Source: Lingula anatina | Taxonomy: Eukaryota > Brachiopoda > Lingulata > Lingulida > Lingulidae | Assembly: GCF_001039355.2 (NCBI RefSeq) | Contig: NW_019775464.1 | Span: forward strand, 1-38,295 | Direction: 5' to 3' | DNA length: 38,295 bases | In this document: piece after piece, positions 1 to 10,608 of the stretch | How positions within the stretch are numbered: position 1 is the stretch's first letter | How the letters are laid out: the number at the start of each line of letters is the position of its first letter | The notes under the pieces: model-generated | The model's database searches: none | What the model saw: only the letters and a program-made list of their open reading frames with translations | What the model was told of the DNA's origin: nothing | Position numbers and translations under genes: made by a program

Positions 1-137
1 AAAAAGTTGAAATCCAAAACCTACTACTCCACCATTTAAACAGAAGTGTTCTCTCTATTCAGATCAATGCAATTCAATAGCGTGTGTGTCATACATGTAC
101 AACTGGTATCAATTTGATGGTGAATAATTTCAATTGG

Positions 138-142
<5 letters not shown>

Positions 143-206
<64 letters not shown>
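143..206. repeat. (AT)32 microsatellite
   Basis: 64 bp of perfect alternating AT. It creates an artificial Ile-Tyr open frame on the minus strand. Confidence 0.98.
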
Positions 207-209
<3 letters not shown>

Positions 210-999
210 TCTTCCTATTTTTTGCATTAAAAGACGTGATATTTTGTTTGAACAAATTCCCAGAAAATTTAACGACGGAGTTTATACATGGTCAAGACTG
301 TGTTTGATTGGATAAGCAGCGGTCGCTCTAAAATATATAACCAAACTACGTTTTTCTGTGGGTGGCGTTCATGTATTCCAGTTCACGTAGAGAGAAGCAA
401 GAACTTCTTGTACTTGTCCTGTTGATATCAACGAGTTACTTGCTGGAAAAAATTCCACGAAGCTTGAAGTTGCAAAATCGTGCACGTGCTTATTTTCAGT
501 CACCTTGTTTTCTAACAACTTTCTGCATCGACCGACAGCGCGACCAAGTACGACACAGGAGAAAAATAATGCCAATCCTTAAAACGTTGTCATAATTATT
601 CGATTTTTGCATGAATGCAGTCTGTTATGCCCATATTTAATTATTGTTTGGTGTTTCATGGTAAGTGCTGCAATTAAAACAATGTTTTAGGGTCCCTAAA
701 AGACCTTTAAAAACTTTGCATATGTGTGTGTGTGCTTGTGTGTGTCTTTGTGTGTGTGTCTCTCTCTCTGTGCTTTTAATTAAGTTTTATGATTGGACAG
801 TGCGTCTTTAACACAGTCATTTTCCCCGTACGCATTTTAGTCCTGCATAACGTAGTGTGGCTGTTTGAAATTGACTGCCAGTTTCTTCTGACAATTGTGG
901 AAGAATTGAATTGTGGAAGAAATTCTCTCACGCCGGAGACAAAATCCTTTTATTTTCATTATTTTAGTTGCATCACAAGATTAATAAGGGCGGCCCACA

Positions 1000-1700
1000 G
1001 GGCAAAAATTCATGACGATGTTGGACATGTCCAAAAGATTCTACGAATAGCCTGCGAACAGCAAGGCCTCAAGCGTAACTTGCTCCCCTCGCAAGGAGTT
1101 AGCAAGAGAGACGCGCGTTGTGCAAGACGCACGTCGCAAGCAATGAAGAAGCAAGTGCTCTCACAACTAACGAACAAAGTCGAGAGCACACCGGGAATGC
1201 GTCGCACGTGCGTCATCCCCCGGCTGGTGTATAAAAGGCGTGCTGAGGACGCACGCTCATATCTTTACAAAGAACATCGACTGTGTAACGTGTACAACAA
1301 TTTTCAAAATTTTCTAATTTTTGCTCAATTTAGTATCTAATATGCCTCCAAGGGGCAAAAGAAAGAACCTTACATAGTAGAAAAAGGGAGGAGGAAGAAG
1401 AAAGAAAAGGAGAACAGGAAGCAAAACTGACGCACGCCGTCAGTACGTCACCACGTCAACGTGCCAGGAAAGTGTGAAGCAAAACTGACGCAAAAGGGCA
1501 CTACTTTCGCCGTGCGGTCATCGCTCCTTGCAATTAGCGCCCGTGCTTGAAAGGACATCTCATGTGGCCCTTGCGACTCGCAAGGCAGATTTTCTTCTAC
1601 CTCTACGACCTCCTCGGCCTCCGCAACACCCAAAATTCGCAGGGGACGTACATGTAAGATCCTGAAATTCGTGCGTCCGGTTGTGACCGAGGTTTACAGG
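1000..1700 (+). promoter_or_regulatory. CpG-rich segment with TATA box, possible relict element promoter
   Basis: This segment is clearly richer in CpG than its surroundings, with recurrent GACGCACG and CGCAAG words. GTATAAAAGG at about 1,230 is a strong plus-strand TATA box. About 110 bp downstream an ATG starts MPPRGKRKNLT and then stops. The basic start recalls a histone- or element-type N-terminus, but the frame is closed after 11 codons. It may be the promoter end of a decayed retroelement; the family is not recognised. Confidence 0.35.
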
Positions 1701-3035
1701 ATCGACGAAAATAGACGATTGACGAGAATAGTTAGACGATCGACGAAAATAGCGAGAGAATTGGTTTTGGTACACCGTAGATGAGAAATGTTTGACAATT
1801 GAAATGACAAGAATAGATGTTGAATTTATGATAGGTTAAGATAGGTTTAAACTTGAAACTGAATCGATGGGAAGGCAGTGAATCGACGAAACATAACTGA
1901 ATCGACGTCATAAATTTTGCCCTTTTGGCCGCCCATAGATTCACATGCCATATTTATAATATTCCCCACGTCTCAGATCATTTTTGGTACTAAATTAAAC
2001 ACCTATTACATGTTTTCTCTATGAGAATTAGTGTGTTTTAGTTGCCCTAACGCTGTGCTGTAAATACTGTGTCAATACACAAACACGACAATACCTGCAC
2101 GCGAACTTATTGATCTTATAGTTGTTTGTCAGTGCGCTTAGATACACGTATCAGCGCCTAAATAATAGTGAAAGAAGGAAGTATACATTTTAAGCAAGGA
2201 GCCTGATTACAAATCTAGAAAAAATCTACACTGCATCTTCAAGTGTCTTTAACCCTTTTAATGTGATGATAGCTAGACTATATCATGAACATATAGCATG
2301 TATATTGAACTTACCGTAAGTTGAATTAGATCGAAATACATGTATACTTGTGCCGAGCGGCTTAGGCCTACTTCTTGACCTAATGGCGTTTTCTCGCAAA
2401 GAGTTGTACTTCTGTCTGTGTACTTCTATATCTCTAAAATCTAGTTGAACTAAGAATATAAACAGTGTTTGACATAGATGAATTGTCCAGCACTGTTAAT
2501 CAGCAGCAGTAAGCGTATTTATGTGCACTCTGTCTGATATCCACACGAAGTATGAAAGGGAGGATGACGTCATCTGGGAATTTTTGAAGGGAAACTTTTT
2601 CAGTAACTTGAAAGGAAAAACTCTCGAAATTTGGAAACAAACTGCAATTGTCAACCCTTTTGAATGGATATGGTTGTTTCAAGAGGACTAAGTGACCTCT
2701 TTTTTTATATGATAACCAAAATAAACGTTGTTTGCAATACACAATATCCTAAATATAACTTGACCTCAATAAGGTCATGGTGTGTTCAAGGTCATCGTAT
2801 TCTCGTCAACAAAATGACATCCCTTCTCATATCAGCACAGCACAGCGTTTCTCCTACATTGTCGTTAAGTATAATGTCACAGGACATTCGGACCTGTTAT
2901 CCCTTTCTTTTTTGCTCTGTGCTGGACTGTAGTAGCTAACAGAAACCTGACATAAATCAAGGAGAAGTTATTGTCAATGGACTGCCATTTGTTTACTATT
3001 ACGGTCCAACAGCATATGACGTGCGTTGTAAACCC

Positions 3036-3405
3036 CCCGTTACACTTATTCAGAATCAGCAGGAATCAAGCAGAATGAGCCTAAATGAAAAATTTCCAAA
3101 ATTCGCACCAGATGTTTTGCTCTTTCCACTGGAATGGTAACTGATCAGAATGTTTTGAATGTTGCCAGAATGCCGTGAGGATATTTAAAGTGCAGTCATA
3201 GATAACATGCTATTCAAATGCCATTCCATAATTTTCCACTTGGAATGCACTTCGAAAGATTTTAACTTTCGGGCCGACCACAAGAATGGGTAAAAATATT
3301 TGGAATGCGCTCTGAATTTTTATAATGCTCTTCGAATATCCAGGGACGCACAAAGAATTGTCTTTCCGACGCCATTCTTGCTCATTCCGCCTCTAGTGTG
3401 ACGGG
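3036..3405. mobile_element. 370-bp MITE-like element with CCCGTYACAC ends
   Basis: Left end CCCGTTACAC and right end GTGTGACGGG are inverted repeats with one mismatch. Just inside them, related AATGAGCAAGAATGG/CAGCAGGAAT motifs and several GGAATGC/GCATTCC words recur. There is no coding capacity. No clear target-site duplication was seen, so the superfamily is left open. Confidence 0.55.
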
Positions 3406-3573
3406 AGTACATGTATAAACGAACGGCACACATACCCGGTACATCAAGTGACCAAAGTAACAAGTCTTACCAGTCACCCGAACGACAGTTTCAGGCTTTG
3501 CGTTTCTTTTTTCGATGTGATACGTATCATTAACTTAAAATGTTTCGTGAATATCTAGCTTGTTCGGTTAGGA

Positions 3574-3575
<2 letters not shown>

Positions 3576-3636
<61 letters not shown>
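3576..3636. repeat. (AT)n microsatellite
   Basis: About 61 bp of perfect alternating AT followed by a C-rich stretch. Confidence 0.98.
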
Positions 3637-3638
<2 letters not shown>

Positions 3639-4007
3639 CCCCACCCCACCCCCGGGCCCATACTTATTTAATCCCAAGGTTGGAAAGTACTGTAGGTAGT
3701 CTGGCTCGGGAGAAATGCCACTATCTCCACATCTGGTTTCTATCAGTTTTCTTCAGAGTTTGGGACAAATATATAAAGCTCCTCAGGTTGGGAAATCAGG
3801 AGGGGGTGGGGGTGGGGTAAAAAATTGTTGACAGGCGTGTCTTCTCAATATGGAAACTTCTAATTTTGGTAATTTCATTTTAAACATTTACAAACATAAT
3901 GAATTCTCTTTTTCGTTTTAATGTAATTTTTCACACATTTCTGTAATTATCGCCTGAATTTAAATACTAATGCGAAATGCCACACTTTGATTTCCTAGAA
4001 TAACGAG

Positions 4008-4068
4008 AGAAAGAGAGAGACGAAGAGAGAGATAGAGAGCCGAAGAGAGAGAGAGCGAGAGAGGGGAG
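4008..4068. repeat. GA-rich imperfect microsatellite
   Basis: GAGA tract interrupted by CGAA and TAGAG words, ending in GAGAGGGGAG. Confidence 0.9.
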
Positions 4069-4845
4069 TTTAAGGGCCTTTTAAATTGTACATGATCCTG
4101 CGCCCCCTCTCCCTTTGTTGGGAAAATTACGGCTTCTCAGACCAGGGAATCTTTTGCTTTCCTCCTTTTTTTTCGTTTAACTTTTACATATTAAAGTGAA
4201 AACGTTTCCTTTTCATATAAATGTAATTCTTCACACATTTCTTTCAATGGCCCGAACTAGAGGGGCTTGTTATATATTCGGACTACACTCACGTCGGGCT
4301 CTCAGAAGTGTCCATGGACGTCCGTAGAAAATTTTTCAGGGGGGGGGGGTCAAAGTCACTATTCTATATCCCCTTACCCTGTGATGGTCCCCATGAAGGA
4401 ATAGTTTTTCAAATAAATAGATTTTTCATCATTTTCGCCACATCAAGATCATAAGCGACATAAAAGATTCCACTGTTGTCGGATTTCTGCAGCTGCTGGT
4501 ATTTTATCTTTTATGTCAAACAAAGTACTAGAACCATATGGCACCTTGCATGTGCAGGTTATATATAAACACAAATGTACACGAAGATACGGCCAATAGG
4601 ATATGCAAGAACAATTTGGCGAGAGTTTGCACAGAGAAATGTCCTAACTCTGATATTGTCAGAGAGGGCTCCGTCAGTTAAAATCTTTTAAGAGATTTTA
4701 ACAAAAAATCAAGCTCTTAGGGAAAAAAAACCTAGACTAACTTTGAAATATATATAATATTATTATGATAACAGAGAAAAGAAATGCGTGTGCAAGGTAA
4801 TGTAAAAAGCAACGCTGTCAAATATTGGATAAAACTAAAGATAAG

Positions 4846-4851
4846 TTTATT
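4846..4851 (-). terminator. Candidate distal polyadenylation signal AATAAA
   Basis: Minus-strand AATAAA (plus TTTATT). It is the last clear hexamer before the repeat-rich intergenic stretch. A proximal alternative is at 5,534-5,539. No transcript evidence is available. Confidence 0.35.
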
Positions 4852-6861
4852 ATACATCTCTTGGACTGTCATTGGCTATGTGTACATTTCTCCAAGTGAA
4901 TATTTTCATATCGATATACATATTAATTGTATAAATTTTACGTATTATTCTCAGCATCTTTAATAATGTTAATGTAATACACACACTGTTACCATGGATC
5001 CCAAATGGATGCTGTAAATCAACCAATGAGATATGTAGTCACATCTGAATTTTCCCAATATGCAACACTAATTGCCCTGGAAGTTAGTAACACTTCCACT
5101 AATTGGTTGAGCTACTGCATTAACAACTAATCAAATAAGCAAGCACTTGAACACTTAAGACAACCGTTTTCCCCAACTTTCATCTGGAAATAAAGCTACG
5201 GCACATGTTCTGATTATGCTAGATAACTTTTACGACAAACAAGTAACATTTACATGGTTTTCTTTAAGAAAACTTTTCAATCACCAGAACAGAAATGTCA
5301 AAATTTCATCGAAATTAACAATAGAGAAGAATAATCCAAAGCCTTATTTTCTATTACCTACAGTTTTCCCATTAGTTGTCCAATTCCCACAATACCGGTA
5401 GAATAATATCTAACTGGCTGTTATTTTACTGAAGTAATTCAAGTGTGTTGTCAAGGTCAAAAATACATTCTAGCAAGGTTTCCATGGCATGACTGGACCT
5501 TTCACATTGCAATACATTCTTAGTACAGCAGCATTTATTTAGTCAAAACAATAGCTTTCACCTTGTGACTAACACATATCCGGCACATCAAACATTACCT
5601 CTATATTGGCAAACTAGCATAAGAGCTGGCACGTGTAATGAGAAGTGCCACAATGAAATAAGAGTCCAACTGGTATTCAAAATGGCAGCAGTACTGGTTT
5701 ACCTTGAACACATTTCATCAAACAGAATCCATCTACATCAAATATTAAATTGAAAATATGAATCAATGGGGTACTTGAAGTGTGTACGACAATCTTATAT
5801 TCATTAATTCACCTTCTTCTCTCAAGCTATGAGGGAAATGAATCTTCACGAACAGGTTTCTTTACCAGGTGACACAACACAATGTTGACAAGACGGGAAC
5901 TGTTCATTGTCACAGCTCACACACAAAACAGCAACTTTCACAAATCACTTGAAGGAAATAATAAGTAAACATTGGTGTGCTATTCATTAAAAAGGCAAAA
6001 AAAATGAATAAGCAAATACAAAATAAAAAAGACTTAGTTCCTCTTAACATTAATTCTTACAGAAATACTTCAAAAACCTTACTCCGAAGCCTACCATAAC
6101 TTATCTTGTTTACATCTACCAGACTACTTTCTTTTTCCTTGAGATGAACCTTTTAACACCACGTAAAACTGCCTAGCAACTGTACAGTAGTTTCTATGGC
6201 GATTCATCCAGTTGCTATGGAAATTCAATTCAATCTCCTATGTACATTTTCTTTCATCAGTTATTTATAAGATACAAGACTATGTTCTCTATCAAATCTA
6301 TATTCCCTGCCCCACGTAAAGCAAGCTATCTAATTCACCTTTCTCTCTCCTTACTTGTGGAATCATATAACACAGAAAACTTTACAATTGGGTCTACAAG
6401 AGCCATAAGATTAGTTAACTTGATACTTAATACAGTTATGATAAAACTGTACACTTCATATTACCATACACATAACTGTTTAGTTTTAAATTATTGGGAA
6501 GAATAAGCTATCACTTTTCATCCTGGAAGAAATTATTTCTGTGCCCTCTTCTGCTATTGGTCCATACATGTAGCTTGTCCTCTACCTCTGCCACTACAAT
6601 TGTATGTTATACAGAGCGCAGCTAATCGCCACAATTTCCTCTTCCCATGATTCCACAGTACGCAAATTATCATGTCCACCCTGATTGGCCATAAAATTTT
6701 CATTAAATTCTTTACACCTTTACACCCCTTCTCAAGCGTGCTCTTTATTTATCACTGTCCAGTGCTTCTCAATGTCCTTTCTTCCCTTCATCCTTCCCTC
6801 CATCCTGATGACTACATAATGGCTTTAAAAGTGTCTAATGCATCGCACTCCAATCTCCGCA
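4846..6861 (-). other. dlg1: Probable dlg1 3' UTR (about 2.0 kb)
   Basis: This AT-rich stretch downstream of the stop has no other supported gene, no transposon ends and no evident splice pattern. The first good minus-strand AATAAA signals are at 5,539-5,534 and 4,851-4,846. The extent is inferred; a shorter UTR ending near 5.5 kb is possible. Confidence 0.45.
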
Positions 6862-6968
6862 TCATAACTTTTCTTTCGATGGCACCCAAATCATGGGCCC
6901 CGACTGGTCGCGAATGACCTCCTTGACCTTTGCATAGATGTCATCTGGCGTGTCCCCGCTGACCACAG
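6862..6968 (-). CDS. dlg1: dlg1 last coding exon: GUK C-terminus and stop
   Basis: This 107-nt coding part starts after acceptor TTGTTTTCAG and encodes [20 protein letters not shown] and [15 protein letters not shown], followed by TGA at 6,864-6,862. The ending WVPxKEKL is the invariant DLG C-terminus, so the stop is secure. The exon continues into the 3' UTR. Confidence 0.98.
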
Positions 6969-9705
6969 CTGAAAACAACATGGGGGAGATTCAAGTGAAA
7001 CTTTACATCAATATTCTAAAGAAGCATGGGTATAACAGCACCATCAGACAATACCTTTTTTTGCTTTGGCTGGGACATTTTCTTGGACATGCATATTCAT
7101 CTTAAAGATAATGCCAAGGTTAGCACAAAAATTATTTTAAGATAAAAACTATTCCTACAATGCTCTGAGACAAAACAACATAATCAATGAAAAATCTGAG
7201 GTTTGAAAATTATTCCCAGTTTTTTCAATTCCGTTACTTCTGTAATAAACATTTCTTTAATTACTTCATTTTGTTTTAAATTTACCTGTGATTTTTTCCC
7301 CCAAACTGTTGCTCTAAACTCAACTTACCTGTGAAATACTCTCCAAACTCTTGCTCTAATCTCAACTTACCTGTGAAATACTCTCCAAACTCTTGTTCTA
7401 ATCTCAATGCTTTTTCAAAACTTTTCTTGGCCTGCTCTTCTGTCATTCTCTTGTTCCACTCCCTGCAAAAAATTAATCATTATCTCAAAAATGTGATTAC
7501 TTCTACATTCTAACAACCACACAAACACTCCCATTCATAGTCAACACTGCCAGTATTTATATTACAGATTTTGCATTACTTGTTATAGTAAACAATAGAA
7601 TAAAACTACTTCCATTGTTTACATTATACATTGTTCAGTTTTTGGTTTTTAATAATAGATAATAAAGATGGCTATTGGGTAGAGTAGATCTACTGTCAGT
7701 ACTTACATTATAGATTCTGCACTTCTTGGTTTAATAAAGATGGCTATAGGATAGAGTTGAGCAACCTGGAGTCTCTTAATAGCATTTCCACTGACATCTA
7801 ATATACAATGCTTGCCCTGAAATCAGGAATTAATTTGATTACTTCAGTCTGGATACTATGACAGGTGTTATATCACTCCTCTTTCAACCCCCCCCCCCCC
7901 CAAAAAAAAAAAAAAAAAAAACATACTTACTTACACACCATCACCAGTATACACACTAACAAGACAATGAAAACTGAAAAACATGTTTCTATCTACACAG
8001 TATAAGCACCACAAATGTTACAACAAAGAAATATATTTTTAATGGATCTAAAATCATGACTCTGAAACATTAGTAATTTTTCCCATTGAAAAGATCAATT
8101 CATTATCCGAATTCATCGTGGGCAGTAACTACCTTTTCTGCGACCTCCCTGACTGAGGCAACACTTGTGCCGTACAGATGCTCGTTGTACTGCCCAGCTT
8201 CAATGAACAGGTGGTCCTGAATGTCCTTCTCCATCTGCTCTCGAGAGTCCACGAAGTGGTAGTCACGCCCGTCCACCTCATAGTCTCTGCGCGGACGTGT
8301 CGTGTCTGAAAACATTGACAGTCATCAGTAGCTGTTAAACAGTTGGCTGCATGTTTGATTATGCTGTTTTGCTACACGTTTTATTTTGTTGTATTATGTT
8401 GTATTAAGTAGTATTGTAATGATGTATTTGCTTGTGTATAATTTGCTTGTGTTCTCTTTTGTAATACAATGTTGCTTCATAATGCAGTAGTATAATGGCA
8501 AATGTTGCATGATGTTAAAAGCTATGTTGTATTAGTTGTACATTAATTAAACTTTGCTGTCTTACCTTCAATCAAATGTTGTAGAGCGCCGATTTTTTTT
8601 CACTATGTTGTTTTCCTCTGTATGAAGTTGTCTACTCTTATATGCCGAACCATGTTGAAAACGTTGCACATTGTATAATATTTTACTACTTTGTATTATG
8701 TTGTTGGCATTGACTGAACATGGTATTCTCGTGTATAACGCAGTAAACTATTGACTGTTATACATGCTATAGAATTTGACTGACAGTTGACTTACGAGGT
8801 ACACAGCTGCCAAACTTGTCCGGGTACTCTGATATCAGGTCGTCATTAATTCTGTCCTTCAGCGGGCCCAGTAAAATGATAGGGCGTGTCACCTTCACTG
8901 GAAGACGGAATTCACGCAGACATTATTTAGTTGTCAGTAGATTATGCTAGCAATCTTTACAGTACAATGTGCCTGCTTGAGCATATCATTTCTTAAAGCC
9001 ATATAATTTTTACACCAACTAAACCAAGAATTTGTTGAAAAAAAAAAATTAAATATCTAACATTTACTTAAGACAACTCACTTTCTTGCTGCAATACCGG
9101 TTTATACAATGTGTCCAGTGTGATAGTAGCTGTAACAATGTGTTAGGTGTGACAGTATTTGTAAGAATGTGTTAGGTGTGGCAGTATTTGTAAGAATGTG
9201 TTAGGTGTGACAGTATTTGTAAGAATGTGTTAGGTGTGACAGGGTTGTAGTGGACAAGCTATTTACTCACATTCTTGCTGTATCACTGGTTCATAGGTGA
9301 GCACTGGTTCATCCCCTCCTGTAACAACAGAAATGGCGACATTACTTCATTGTCAACTTTCTCCCACAAAGAACAAAAGAGGTTAACAGGTGAAATGATC
9401 AAAAGAAATTGAAACTAATTTTGCCAAAAATTCCTCATGTTTTATAAACAGTGAAACAGTTTAATACATGTAATGAAATTAAGAACATTTTTTCTTGACA
9501 ATGAAGTGGATTACACTTAGTGTATTTATTTCATAAGTAAATGCTAAGAATAAATACTTTTACTGCATTCCTCATAGTGCCTTTCCTCAAATCAAATTAT
9601 TTCTTTGAACAAAAAAATCAATTTTATAATCACATATTGTTTTAACATATCATATCAGCTCTTATTACAATCAGTGCACTCTATTGCTGTCATAAATCAT
9701 TTAGG

Positions 9706-9736
<31 letters not shown>

Positions 9737-10566
9737 ACAGGAGAAAGGTATCACAGCCAGTTTGTCCAGCTCTCATTTTTTACATAATTCATGTGGTACT
9801 GAGAAAGGAAAAAGAAAGCAAATACTCAAATACCGAGCTGAGCAGTTTGGAGTTGACAGGGTGGAATGCAAGTTATAAGTACCACTTAGGAGATTTTTGT
9901 CAAATGAAAACAAGATGGTCTAAAAATCTATACATCCTGCATAATTCTGTTTGGAAATCGCCTGAATAGGAGTATCATAAATTGAATGTGAGGAAATATA
10001 AATTTGTATTCTTAAACTTTTCTCTTTTCTTTATATGAAACCATAGAATGCCCCTTAAAGCCCAAAATGTTGTTACAACAGGCCATGTGACTAGTTTATG
10101 GAAAATGATTCCCTCAACCATGTGACACTCGTCTTTGTAACATGCAAATATGATTGCAATTTCAATTTCACTTACTGAAAATCCTGAATAATATAAAAAA
10201 TATCCTATTTCAGATGTGTTTAAAATATGATGCTTAGTCCCCAAACCCATGATACAGATGTTAATACTGAAGCTAGACTACAGTATTTATTCTACACTGA
10301 ACAGTTAATCCATGCTACAGTAATTGATATTTTATATGGGCAGAGTTTGTGTAATACAGATCTAGGACAAAACAAATACTGGAAACGTCTATTTGAAAAC
10401 AGCTATGTAAAATAAAAGTCAAGACACAACATATTACATGCTTCACCTCTAATAACCTTTGATAAGTCTGACCAGAATAAATGTTGGAGAAAAGACAGTA
10501 TAACCCTGCTAGTTAAACATCTAATTATATTTTCAACAGCCCCCCCCCCCCCCCCCCAAAAAAAAA

Positions 10567-10608
<42 letters not shown>

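Larger units (their letters stand above)
1..4845. other. Intergenic region left of dlg1
   Basis: No exon could be supported on either strand. It holds two AT microsatellites, a CpG-rich segment with a TATA box, a 370-bp inverted-repeat element, a GA-rich tract and a weak pair of related segments (near 3,900 and 4,200) sharing TTCACACATTTCT. Short open frames here lack codon structure or recognisable motifs. Confidence 0.6.

Noticed and set aside
36-227. Minus-strand open frame rich in alternating Ile-Tyr
   Set aside because: Produced entirely by the (AT)32 microsatellite.
789-1340. 183-codon plus-strand open frame
   Set aside because: No recognisable domain, no splice context, and it runs through the CpG-rich segment into a TATA box. 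Length alone is weak evidence in a eukaryotic window.
1341-1376. Histone-like start MPPRGKRKNLT downstream of a TATA box
   Set aside because: Stops after 11 codons. No histone fold follows in any frame.
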